55,459 bases of DNA from NCBI GenBank assembly GCA_902812415.1, contig CADDZJ010000017.1, positions 1 through 55,459 of the forward strand, in the 5' to 3' direction. This DNA comes from Acidobacteriota bacterium (lineage in GTDB: Bacteria > Acidobacteriota > Terriglobia > UBA7540). Within the stretch, counting starts at the first letter, position 1. Every line of letters starts with the position of its first letter. A program made the position numbers and the translations under genes. The notes beneath the pieces are model-generated. The model saw only the letters and a list, made by a program, of their open reading frames with translations. It did no database searches and was not told the DNA's origin. Of this stretch, positions 6,693 through 14,785 are shown piece after piece.

Positions 6693-8498
6693 TCACGCTG
6701 TCGTTCGAGCGCGACCTTCAATCAACACGGTGCGCCCTGTGGTCTTGCTGGAGCGCACAAAGTAGATGCCGCCGTAGATGGCCCAGACCAGCGCAACGCC
6801 CAGAGCCAGAAGCGGCTCCATCTTGGTCCCATAGCCCATAAAGGGCCCTACCAGATAAAACGCCATGCACGCCAGGTTCGCCAGCAATCCAAATGCCGGA
6901 ATAGCCTTGTGGCGAATAAAGCTGTACTTCGGATGGCGGCTGTATGCGAAGATGCAGATGACACAGCTCAACCCATACAGCAAGAACGTACCGAAGTTTG
7001 AAGCCAGCGTCACGGTGAGCAGCGTGTTGGGAAGCGCCGCCATGGAAGCGTGACTCGTATAACCAAAGCTTGACCAGAAGCCGTGCGGCAATGCCTGGAT
7101 GGCGGCGTCTGTGGGCGCTCCGACGTCTCCAAACACGACCGAGAGCGCAAGGCAGCCGACAAGAGCCGAAATTCCCGCCAGCGTCCAGATGGCGCGGTGA
7201 GGAGTAAGGTTTTTTCCGTGCAGCAAGCCAAAGTGCTCCGGCACTTCCCGGTCTTTGCCCATAGCGTAAGTCACACGCGCGCCGGTATTCATGCACGAGA
7301 GCGTCGTGCCGATCAGCGCCAGGAACACGGTGAACGCCTCGCATAACATGAAGATGCGGCCTCGTCCCGGGCCCAGCAGCGCGTCACCCACCATGATCAT
7401 CATGTCGCCGATCGGCGCGGCAGAGCCTGAGGCGCTTTGCATGGTATAACCGCTGTTCAGAAAATAGTTTGTGGCGAAGTACTCGAACAGATAACAGAAT
7501 GCCCCCTGAACCAGCAACGAAGTGATGACGGCAATGGGCACGTCGCGTTTGGGATTCTTGGCCTCGCCGCCCATCGCCGTCACCGATTCAAATCCCACCA
7601 GAATCAGGATGGCAACGGTGGCCTGGATAAATACCCAGCCCCAATTGTGGACGCCCACCACGGAGGCGGCGTCGGGATGGGTCAGGAAGCTGCCGTTGCT
7701 ATCCCGCGTAGGATAACTGACGTGATAGGGCACTGGCTTTCCGGCAGAGTCAAGCTTGGGCAGCGGACGGCCCGCTGAATCGCGCATCACAGTTTCCGTC
7801 GGCTGCCCGTTGACGACGGTCTTCTGGGTTGCGAACTCGTAGTTGTAAGCCTCTCCGGAAGCGGCATCAAACTGCCAGGAGACGCTGCCCGGCGGATGAT
7901 TCATGCGAAAGCCCAGAGCCAGCACGGCGAACAGCACCAGCGCGGCAATCTGAATCACGTTGATGGCGATATTCACCGCGGTTGAGCCGGTGACGCCACG
8001 ATACGCGATATACGCCACCAGAAATGAGAACACAATGGCGACCGCCATCATGAAAGGCAGGCCTGGATTGGTGGCGCTCATGAAATTCGGCCAGAGCGTC
8101 CCGACCAGATATCCACAAAGGATTCCCATGGTGGCGACCATGACGCCGGGATAGATCCAGTAATAGAGATGCGAAGCCCAGCCCACGATAAATTTCGACA
8201 GCCGGGCGTAGCGCCACGCCCTGTCATGGTTCAGGAAGGATTGTTCGGCAAAGTAGTATGAGCTGCCGGTTCCGGGATAGAGTTTCGCCATCTCCGCATA
8301 ACAACTCGCCGTGGCCAGGCACAGGATCAAAGCAACGAAAATGCCGAGCCACATGGAAGGAGCGGTTACGCCGGTGGTGGCCTGAATGTAGAAAGTGAGC
8401 CAGAGAAAAGCGCCTGGCGCAATCAGCGCCATGGCGTTCATCGTCAGCCCTGTTAAGCCCAGTGTGGGTTTCATCTCAGGTGCAGTGTTTTCCGCCAT
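6693..8498 (-). CDS. APC-superfamily amino acid permease with a large extracytoplasmic loop
   Basis: A 601-residue polytopic membrane protein. The first helices match the APC family (GLTGLTMNAMALIAPGAFLW, with the unwound helix-1 region, and YPGTGSSYYFAEQ after helix 2). It is longer than the usual 450-520 residues because of an ~90-residue hydrophilic loop at about residues 198-286, which contains the near-repeat DSAGRPLP/DSAGKPVP. Twelve or more membrane helices are expected. It is probably a proton-coupled amino acid or amine importer; the substrate is unknown. It is monocistronic with its own terminator and is divergent from the Amt unit. Confidence 0.85.
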   Translation of the reverse strand: MAENTAPEMKPTLGLTGLTMNAMALIAPGAFLWLTFYIQATTGVTAPSMWLGIFVALILCLATASCYAEMAKLYPGTGSSYYFAEQSFLNHDRAWRYARLSKFIVGWASHLYYWIYPGVMVATMGILCGYLVGTLWPNFMSATNPGLPFMMAVAIVFSFLVAYIAYRGVTGSTAVNIAINVIQIAALVLFAVLALGFRMNHPPGSVSWQFDAASGEAYNYEFATQKTVVNGQPTETVMRDSAGRPLPKLDSAGKPVPYHVSYPTRDSNGSFLTHPDAASVVGVHNWGWVFIQATVAILILVGFESVTAMGGEAKNPKRDVPIAVITSLLVQGAFCYLFEYFATNYFLNSGYTMQSASGSAAPIGDMMIMVGDALLGPGRGRIFMLCEAFTVFLALIGTTLSCMNTGARVTYAMGKDREVPEHFGLLHGKNLTPHRAIWTLAGISALVGCLALSVVFGDVGAPTDAAIQALPHGFWSSFGYTSHASMAALPNTLLTVTLASNFGTFLLYGLSCVICIFAYSRHPKYSFIRHKAIPAFGLLANLACMAFYLVGPFMGYGTKMEPLLALGVALVWAIYGGIYFVRSSKTTGRTVLIEGRARTTA

Positions 8499-8885
8499 GC
8501 AGATTCTCCTTTTGTCCAGTCGGTTCGATGGATGTCATAATGCGGGTTATCGGGATGGAAGTAAAATGCAAAGTTTCTATGGCGGAGATAAGCATTCCGC
8601 ATAGTATTCATCAGTGTTTTGGCTTCTGAGCGCCATAAAAAAAATCGATTGGACAGGTCTTATGGCGGATGCTAGTTTTACGCTGGGGTGGAGGGTGAAT
8701 TGGCTCCCTCGAGTTCGCGGCTTCCTGCTTTTCTGGGTTGCGATCAGTGTGGGGAAGAAGAAGCAAAGCCGCAAGCTCCGTTCAAGAGTGGCGCTGCCAA
8801 CCAACGGGCACATTTTATAGAGATAGCTTTCAGGCAGGGGGATTCGGAGAGCAACCCCTATCGACTGAGGTCAGAGAATTTTGTA
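8499..8885. other. Divergent intergenic region between permease and Amt unit
   Basis: This 387-bp stretch must hold the promoters for the minus-strand permease and the plus-strand small-protein/Amt operon. An open frame at 8614-8820 has no ribosome binding site or recognisable homology. I see no clear sigma-54 element, hairpin or riboswitch. Confidence 0.35.
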
Positions 8886-9065
8886 ATGAAACTTGCGGGT
8901 TTTCTGCTTCTGGCGGCGGGCTGGGTGATTGTGGTAGCGGCCGTGGCGCTTCTTGGACCAACGCCGGCGCGAGCAGGCTTTGTGCTGGCGGGACTCGGGG
9001 TTGAAGCGCTGGGCCTTGTGGTGGTGATTCGTTCTCATCTCGGCTTCCGTGAGGAAACAGAGTGA
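8886..9065 (+). CDS. Small hydrophobic membrane protein upstream of amt
   Basis: A 59-residue protein starting MKLAGFLLLAAGW, with two predicted membrane helices (about 3-23 and 29-49) and a short charged C-terminus (HLGFREETE). Its TGA overlaps the GTG start of the ammonium transporter (GTGA), so the two are translationally coupled. It has no match to GlnK/PII, which usually accompanies amt. It may assist Amt folding or regulation; the function is unknown. Confidence 0.6.
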   Translation: MKLAGFLLLAAGWVIVVAAVALLGPTPARAGFVLAGLGVEALGLVVVIRSHLGFREETE

Positions 9066-10402
9066 CGCCACTCGCTGCTCCAGCGCTCTCTGAAACAGGA
9101 ATGACCCTATGCGCCCTTTCCATTCTCCTCATTCCTTTCGCCATTGCCGGACTTTCGCTGATCAATACCGGCCTGGGTCGCTCGCGCAGCGCGGCTCACT
9201 TGATGCTGTCGTCGTTGTGCGTTATCGCCGTCGCGGCTCTCGCCTATTTCGTTTGTGGTTTTGCCTGGCAAGGGATTGCCGGCCAGCCATCGCACGTCTT
9301 CACAGTAGGGGGGAGAAAATGGAACTGGATCGCTGCCGCACCGTTGTTCTTTCGAGGAGTGGGACCGAACGACGCTGTGGCTTCGCTTGTAGCGTGGCTG
9401 GAGGTGTTCAGCGTTGGACTGGCGGCGCTCATTCCATTGGGCAGCGGATCTGACCGCTGGCGGCTGGGGGCAAGTTGCGTCTCGACGCTTCTCCTGGCGG
9501 GCTGGACCTACCCTTTGTTTGCGCATTGGGTGTGGGGCGGCGGATGGCTGGCGCAACTGGGCGTGAATTACGGACTCGGCCACGGCTTCGTGGATGCCGG
9601 AGGCAGCAGCTCAGTCCAGGCAGTAGGCGGCCTGACGGCCCTGACCATTGCGTGGATTCTCGGCCCTCGCAAAGGAAAGTATTCTCCCAACAGCCTGCCG
9701 ACTGCCATTCCCGGTCATAACGTCGTCTATGTTCTTTTTGGTTGCCTACTGGCGCTGGTGGGATGGCTCGGGCTGAATTCCGCTGGCGCTATCCTATTCA
9801 CAGGCGCTGAATCGAGCCGGGTGCCGATGATTGCCATCAATACCATCCTGGCTGCCGCAGCGTCTGCCTTGTCGGCCGTCGTGATCACGCGCGCGCGCTT
9901 CGGCAAACCGGATGCCTCGTTGAGCGCCAATAGTTGGGTGGGCGGGCTCGTGGCGAGCAGCGCAGCTTGCGCTTTCATCACACCGGAAGCCGCGGTTGTG
10001 ACAGGCATCATTGCCGGCGCGCTTGTTGTTTTTGCTGTGGAGTGGTTTGATCTGCGGCTGGTGGCCGATGATCCGGGTGGCGCCATTTCTGTGCATGCCG
10101 TGGGCGGCATTTGGGGCGTCGTCGCGCTCGGTCTCTTCGCTCATTTTGCCGGCCAAACCGTGAATGGAGTCACAAATTCGCTGCACGACCCTTCAGGGCA
10201 GTGGCTGGCGCAACTTGTGGGAGTAGCGACGTTGCTGGGCTTAATCCTGCCGATGACGTACGGCCTGAATTGGCTTCTGGATCGCTTTTATCCCCAACGC
10301 GTGGCTGTGGAGGGTGAGTTGCAAGGAATGGATCTATTTGAACTAGGCGCTGGAGCCTACCCGGAATTCGTGACCCACTCCGAGGACTTCATCGAAAGAT
10401 AA
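9062..10402 (+). CDS. amt: Amt-family ammonium transporter with His-to-Gln substitution at the twin-His site
   Basis: A 446-residue membrane protein with about 11 helices and the Amt signatures: GLGHGFVDAGGSS, where Asp178 corresponds to AmtB Asp160, and DDPGGAISVHAVGGIWGV with the second pore histidine at His345. The first twin-His position, normally VVH, is Gln186 (SSVQAVGG; codon CAG 9617-9619). The N-terminus lacks an obvious cleavable signal. It probably conducts ammonium across the inner membrane. GTG 9062 overlaps the stop of the small membrane protein. The gene is convergent with glutamine synthetase; no glnK is in the window. Confidence 0.92.
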   Translation: MTPLAAPALSETGMTLCALSILLIPFAIAGLSLINTGLGRSRSAAHLMLSSLCVIAVAALAYFVCGFAWQGIAGQPSHVFTVGGRKWNWIAAAPLFFRGVGPNDAVASLVAWLEVFSVGLAALIPLGSGSDRWRLGASCVSTLLLAGWTYPLFAHWVWGGGWLAQLGVNYGLGHGFVDAGGSSSVQAVGGLTALTIAWILGPRKGKYSPNSLPTAIPGHNVVYVLFGCLLALVGWLGLNSAGAILFTGAESSRVPMIAINTILAAAASALSAVVITRARFGKPDASLSANSWVGGLVASSAACAFITPEAAVVTGIIAGALVVFAVEWFDLRLVADDPGGAISVHAVGGIWGVVALGLFAHFAGQTVNGVTNSLHDPSGQWLAQLVGVATLLGLILPMTYGLNWLLDRFYPQRVAVEGELQGMDLFELGAGAYPEFVTHSEDFIER

Positions 10403-10517
10403 AGGCCAGCGGCTTACTTCAACACAGCCTTTATACATTGTCTGACGACAAGACCGGGAATCCCCGCCATGCGGATCATCTACCTCAGCGCTTCTTGTGG
10501 CGCCCTCCCAGTAATCT

Positions 10518-10572
10518 CCTTACTTTGAAGACCCCATTTGCTTGGCCTGATAAAAAGTTTCTGAAAGTAAGG
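10518..10572. repeat. Inverted repeat between convergent amt and glnA
   Basis: CCTTACTTT (10518-10526) and AAAGTAAGG (10564-10572) are perfect 9-bp arms 37 nt apart. Immediately after, at about 10580-10616, lies a GATTCCTCG...GGAATGAC stretch of REP type. The pair lies between two converging genes and could act as a bidirectional end signal, though no T-run follows. Confidence 0.5.
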
Positions 10573-10643
10573 CTCTTGCGAGATTCCTCGTCGCCTCCTG
10601 CCCCCTCGGAATGACAGCCTACAAGGGTCTTTCAGCAATCTGA

Positions 10644-12068
10644 CTAAACGTCAAAATAGAGAGCAAATTCATGTGGGTGCGGACGAAGCCGCACGGCGTC
10701 CAGTTCTTTCTTTCGCTTATATTCAAGCCAAGTTTCAATCAAATCCTCGGTGAAAGCGCCGCCCTTCAGCAGAAACTCATGATCATTCTCTAAAGCGTGG
10801 AGCACTTCCTCGAGGCTCCCTGGTGTGGACTTCACTTCAGCCTTTTCTGTGGGACTAAGATCGTACAAGTCTTTATCAATCGGCGCGGGCGGCATGAGCT
10901 TCTTTTCGATTCCATCCAATCCGGCGAGCAACATGGCGCTGAGCGCAAGGTAAGGATTAGCTGAGGGATCCGGGCAACGAAACTCAATCCGCTTGGCTTT
11001 CTCACTGCGCGAGTACACTGGGATGCGCACGCAGGCGCTGCGATTACGCTGCGAATAGATCAGGTTGATGGGAGCCTCATAGCCGGGCACAAGACGCCGA
11101 TAGGAATTCGTCGTTGGAGCGCAGAAAGCAAGCAGAGCCGGCGCATGCGTGAGAATGCCCCCGATGTAGTGCACAGCAGTTTCGCTCAAGTCGGCGTAGC
11201 GTCCTTTCGAGTAAAAGAGATTCGTGCCGTTGGACCAAATGCTCTGGTGAACGTGCATGCCCGATCCGTTATCCATAAAGATCGGCTTGGGCATGAAAGT
11301 TACGGTCTTGCCGTGGCGGCGTGCGACGTTTTTGGTGACATACTTATACTTCATCAGGTTATCCGCCATCCGCGTGAGCGTGTCGAAGCGCAGATCAATC
11401 TCAGTCTGCCCAGCAGTGCCAACCTCATGGTGATGAACTTCAACGCCCACTCCGATGCGCTCGAGCGTCAGCATCATATCCGAGCGGACATCCTGCAAAC
11501 TGTCCATAGGCGGCACCGGGAAGTAGCCTTCTTTATATCGCGGTTTGTAGCCCAGGTTCCTCTTGCCGTTTTCGCCCTCCTTCCCGCTGTTCCAGAACCC
11601 TTCTTCCGAGTCCAAGTGGTAGTAGCCGTAGTTGTACGACTGATCGAATCGGATGCTGTCGAGAATGTAAAACTCAGCCTCGGGGCCGAAATAGGCGCGC
11701 TCGCCCAAGCCGCTTGCTTGCAGATATACTTCGGCCTGTTTTGCCACTCTTCGAGGATCGCGTGAATACATCGTGTGGTGCACGGGATCTCGAACATCGC
11801 AAATAAGGCTGAGGGTCTGGATTTGGGTAAACGGATCGACAAAAGCAGTTCCAGGATCAGGAACCAGAAGCATGTCGCTCTCATTAATCACCTGAAAACC
11901 GCGAATGCTCGAGCCGTCAAAGCCAACTCCCTCCGTAAATGCGCTTTCGTCAAATTCCCTGGCCGAGATGGAAAAGTGCTGCCACAAACCGGGGAGGTCA
12001 ACAAACTTCAGATCAACCACCTGAATACCTTCATCTTTGATCAACTTCATCACTTCTTTAGGTGTCAT
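10644..12068 (-). CDS. glnA: Type I glutamine synthetase
   Basis: A 474-residue GSI. It shows [12 protein letters not shown] near the N-terminus, the metal/ammonia-site motif GPEAEFYI (Glu130, Glu132), [12 protein letters not shown], the ATP/glutamate segment [13 protein letters not shown] and [12 protein letters not shown]. Tyr402 in KDLYDLSP sits where GlnE adenylylates GSI-beta enzymes, so covalent control is plausible. It makes glutamine from glutamate, ammonium and ATP. The porin gene ends 81 bp upstream on the same strand and amt converges on it, so import and assimilation of ammonium are grouped. Confidence 0.97.
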   Translation of the reverse strand: MTPKEVMKLIKDEGIQVVDLKFVDLPGLWQHFSISAREFDESAFTEGVGFDGSSIRGFQVINESDMLLVPDPGTAFVDPFTQIQTLSLICDVRDPVHHTMYSRDPRRVAKQAEVYLQASGLGERAYFGPEAEFYILDSIRFDQSYNYGYYHLDSEEGFWNSGKEGENGKRNLGYKPRYKEGYFPVPPMDSLQDVRSDMMLTLERIGVGVEVHHHEVGTAGQTEIDLRFDTLTRMADNLMKYKYVTKNVARRHGKTVTFMPKPIFMDNGSGMHVHQSIWSNGTNLFYSKGRYADLSETAVHYIGGILTHAPALLAFCAPTTNSYRRLVPGYEAPINLIYSQRNRSACVRIPVYSRSEKAKRIEFRCPDPSANPYLALSAMLLAGLDGIEKKLMPPAPIDKDLYDLSPTEKAEVKSTPGSLEEVLHALENDHEFLLKGGAFTEDLIETWLEYKRKKELDAVRLRPHPHEFALYFDV

Positions 12069-12149
12069 TGCGCAATATGCCCCTTTTCTGGTCTAAATTG
12101 AGCTACAGGCATAACCGCCTGAATTTTGCAAGCTTTTCGAAGCCCTGAC

Positions 12150-13328
12150 TCAAAACATGAAGCCGGCTTCCACCAAACCGCGGGGTTGAGTCCGGTTCAG
12201 GCCGAGCGGACCGAATCCGGCGCCCGGCGTCATATTCCGGGCTTGAACCAGTGAAAATTCTCCGCGGACAAAAAAACCATGATCGATAAAGGCCGGCGTC
12301 AGAGTGACCGACCATGCCGAACTGCCCGGACCATACAGAAGGTTAACGGCGCTTTCAGCCAGATTGCCGGTGCTTGAGATGTACTCAGCGCGCCCGGCCA
12401 TCGACATATGGTGCTTGAAATTGTAAGTGACCAGGAGCGCGCCTCCTCGCGTCGCAGCGCCATGCGTGATGCCGATCTTCGCATCGGTCGGCACATTGGT
12501 GTATTGAAAATACGGGTTAATGACCCAGGACTCGTGGCTGTAAGTGTAGAGCACGTTGTAGATTTGGCCGTTGTTCTGCACAGGCGTTCTAAGCGTGGTG
12601 AAAGCTGTATGCCCCAGGTTGCCGCCGCCCACGAACGCCAGAGTATTCGCCGAATTAAAGGCATAACTCACCGTGCCCGTAAGCCAAGTGTAGCGGTTCG
12701 AATAAAAGCCGTCGTTCCACGAAATGGATCCGCTCAGGTGGCCGATGCTGTCGTTGATCTGCACGCCGCGATTGACCGCGTTCTCCTGGTTCCAAAGAAG
12801 GCCGCGTTCGATGTTCATGTTCTCAAAATCAAACGTATATTCGGCGCCAATCAGTGTGGGCAGCGCGCCAATCAGGATTGAGAAATTGCCCTTCGGATTT
12901 GGGGCTAGTTTGAGATAGCCCTGCGGGAAGACGCCGTAAAAGTCGTTCACGGTATTGACCGTCGAAAGAAAGGGAACGCCCAGGGCGGGCAAATTGTAAG
13001 CGCCCGCTTGCAGATAAAACTGCCACCAGCCCGTGTTCTTCTCGATAAAAACCTGACCATTGCTCAAATCCCAGTGGCTCGACTGATCGCCCGGAATCCA
13101 ATTCCCTTGCACAAAACCGATGCCGCTCACGACTCCTCCGATGTTCACTTTTCCAAGCGGGCCGGCGTTGAACGTCAACGTGGACGGAACCTGAAGCGGG
13201 CCGGACATGGAAGGCGTAGGCAGAGTTTGCGCGCCAGCGCGCTGCACAACCAGCGGCAGCGCGCTGATCGCGAACAGTAAAGCGATAAACCTTAATACAC
13301 CCTTGCGGCCAATGACGCCCATCATCAT
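12150..13328 (-). CDS. Outer-membrane beta-barrel porin (BBP2/OmpL-like)
   Basis: A 392-residue protein with a signal peptide (to about residue 33, RAGAQ) followed by alternating amphipathic strands rich in Gly, Asn, Tyr and Trp. It ends in an aromatic residue (EAGFMF), as expected for BAM-assembled barrels. The text (LPTLIGAEYTFDFENMNIERGLLW) resembles the putative porin-2 (BBP2) family, whose genes often neighbour amt/glnK. It lies directly upstream of glnA and probably lets small nitrogen compounds into the periplasm; the substrate is inference. A GGGAGA ribosome binding site precedes three consecutive ATGs. Confidence 0.75.
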   Translation of the reverse strand: MMMGVIGRKGVLRFIALLFAISALPLVVQRAGAQTLPTPSMSGPLQVPSTLTFNAGPLGKVNIGGVVSGIGFVQGNWIPGDQSSHWDLSNGQVFIEKNTGWWQFYLQAGAYNLPALGVPFLSTVNTVNDFYGVFPQGYLKLAPNPKGNFSILIGALPTLIGAEYTFDFENMNIERGLLWNQENAVNRGVQINDSIGHLSGSISWNDGFYSNRYTWLTGTVSYAFNSANTLAFVGGGNLGHTAFTTLRTPVQNNGQIYNVLYTYSHESWVINPYFQYTNVPTDAKIGITHGAATRGGALLVTYNFKHHMSMAGRAEYISSTGNLAESAVNLLYGPGSSAWSVTLTPAFIDHGFFVRGEFSLVQARNMTPGAGFGPLGLNRTQPRGLVEAGFMF

Positions 13329-13401
13329 AAAGTCGATCTCCCTTCACTCTTCGTGCCGAGCCCTGCTTCCTCTCGGCTGCGTTGCCCCACAACCTGGAAT
13401 G

Positions 13402-13431
13402 ACAATACGGGTTGTTCATAAACAGGGTCAA
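13402..13431 (-). promoter_or_regulatory. Candidate sigma-70-type promoter of the porin-glnA unit
   Basis: On the minus strand, TTGACC (13426-13431) and TATTGT (13402-13407) are separated by 18 bp, about 70 bp upstream of the porin start. The match to -35/-10 consensus is good, but the position is the only other support. Confidence 0.4.
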
Positions 13432-13552
13432 ACAAATAGTTTTTCTGTAAGTCATAAAGAGAGCTTGGCCAAAGGAAATTTATGAGGCATATAAGAGATT
13501 TCTCGCGTCGAGATGACCCGGGCGGGCAGCCATTTCCGGCAGGAATGAATCG

Positions 13553-13577
13553 GGATTAGACCTACGGAATCTAATCC
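13553..13577. repeat. Inverted repeat downstream of the LysR gene
   Basis: GGATTAGA (13553-13560) and TCTAATCC (13570-13577) are perfect 8-bp arms with a 9-nt loop. It lies 110 bp past the LysR stop and may end that transcript, although no T-run follows. The rest of 13329-13688 contains only a REP-like stretch near 13366-13405 and the porin promoter. Confidence 0.45.
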
Positions 13578-13688
13578 GCGTGGATATCACTCGACGGCCA
13601 TTGAAGAAAGTGACAGCCCGAAGAGTGGAGCGCTCAAAACGGCAAAGGAAAAAGAGCCGGTGCAAAGTGAGAGGGATGGCCTGGCAAT

Positions 13689-14609
13689 TTATCGCCGAAC
13701 CTTGCGAGGCGAAGCAAGCCGATCGGTTCCGCGCGAAAGCCGGTGGACGATTTGCAGGAATGCCTTCAGAGCTGGCGAGGGATCGTCGCGGCGCCAGGCC
13801 ACAGTCATTGCCGTGCGCGCCAAAGGCTTGCGAATGTGGACATAGGAAACGCCCTTCATGCGCAGATTGCTGATCGAGGCGGGGACGATAGCCACTCCGA
13901 TTCCCGCCGCGACCAGACTGACGATGGTTTGCATCTCATTGGCTTCCTGGACCACATGCGGGCTGAAACCTGCCTGGCCGCACAGGCTGACGATTTGATC
14001 GTAAAAGCCGGCGCCGAGCGCGCGTGGAAAGATGACAAAGGGATCTTTAGCCAAATCCTGCAAGCAGACGCTCTCGCGTCCGGCCCCAGGATGCCTGCTA
14101 GGAAGAGCCGCCATCAAAGGCTCTTCAAACAGCCTTATTTGAGCCAAAGCGGGATCATCAACTCTGGAGCGGACAAAGCCGGCGTGCAATTGTCCCTCGC
14201 GCAGCAATTGGAACTGGACGGCAGGGCCAAGCTCCCGAAGCACGAGTTCCACGCGCGGGAATCGCTCGCGAAACAATCGCAGCGTCGGCGGAAGCGCCTG
14301 GTAGACGGCTGAATCCACAAAGCCTATCGCGAGCTGACCCACCTCGCCCTGGGCAGCCTGTCGGGCAACACACACAGCCTGCTCTGCCTGCGCCAGAGTG
14401 CGGCGCGCTTCTTCAAGAAAAGTCTGGCCGGCATGAGTCAGTTGCACGCGGCGCCGGGTGCGCTCAAACAGTTGAACTCCGAGTTCTTCTTCCAGCCGCC
14501 GGATTTGCTGGCTCAGGGGCGGCTGGGCAATATGCAATCTCGCAGCAGCGCGGCCAAAGTGCAATTCCTCCGCCACGGCTGTAAAGTAACGCAGGTGCCG
14601 AAGCTCCAT
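13689..14609 (-). CDS. LysR-type transcriptional regulator
   Basis: A 306-residue LTTR. The N-terminal winged helix is canonical (MELRHLRYFTAVAEELHFG, then AQPPLSQQIRRLEEELGVQLFER), followed by the linker helix and a periplasmic-binding-protein-like effector domain from about residue 90. It is divergent from the RND efflux operon with a 176-bp shared region holding a dyad, the usual layout for an LTTR controlling its neighbour. The inducer is unknown. The basic C-terminus (RLASPRKVRR) is unremarkable. Confidence 0.92.
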   Translation of the reverse strand: MELRHLRYFTAVAEELHFGRAAARLHIAQPPLSQQIRRLEEELGVQLFERTRRRVQLTHAGQTFLEEARRTLAQAEQAVCVARQAAQGEVGQLAIGFVDSAVYQALPPTLRLFRERFPRVELVLRELGPAVQFQLLREGQLHAGFVRSRVDDPALAQIRLFEEPLMAALPSRHPGAGRESVCLQDLAKDPFVIFPRALGAGFYDQIVSLCGQAGFSPHVVQEANEMQTIVSLVAAGIGVAIVPASISNLRMKGVSYVHIRKPLARTAMTVAWRRDDPSPALKAFLQIVHRLSRGTDRLASPRKVRR

Positions 14610-14655
14610 CCGCGAATCATATCATAAACGTCTTAATCCGGTATGAATAATATAT

Positions 14656-14671
14656 TTGAAATGAGTTTCAA
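14656..14671. promoter_or_regulatory. Dyad in the LysR/RND divergent promoter region
   Basis: The perfect inverted repeat TTGAAA-TGAG-TTTCAA lies 47 bp from the LysR start and 115 bp from the permease start, in an AT-rich region. It is a candidate LTTR binding site although it does not show the strict T-N11-A pattern. Confidence 0.5.
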
Positions 14672-14785
14672 TTTTGATTAATCTGATGGTTCTTTGATTT
14701 TCCGGAAATAGTTGGTCGTTTTCTTCCGGCGATCATCACAATCTCCCGAACTTAGAACCGCCCAACCCATCAGGAAAACTCGCCG

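Noticed and set aside
8614-8820. 68-codon frame upstream of the small membrane protein
   Set aside because: No ribosome binding site or homology, and it lies in a divergent promoter region.
10403-10643. Possible small RNA or riboswitch between amt and glnA
   Set aside because: The region is explained by an inverted repeat and a REP-type element between convergent genes; no riboswitch core was recognised.
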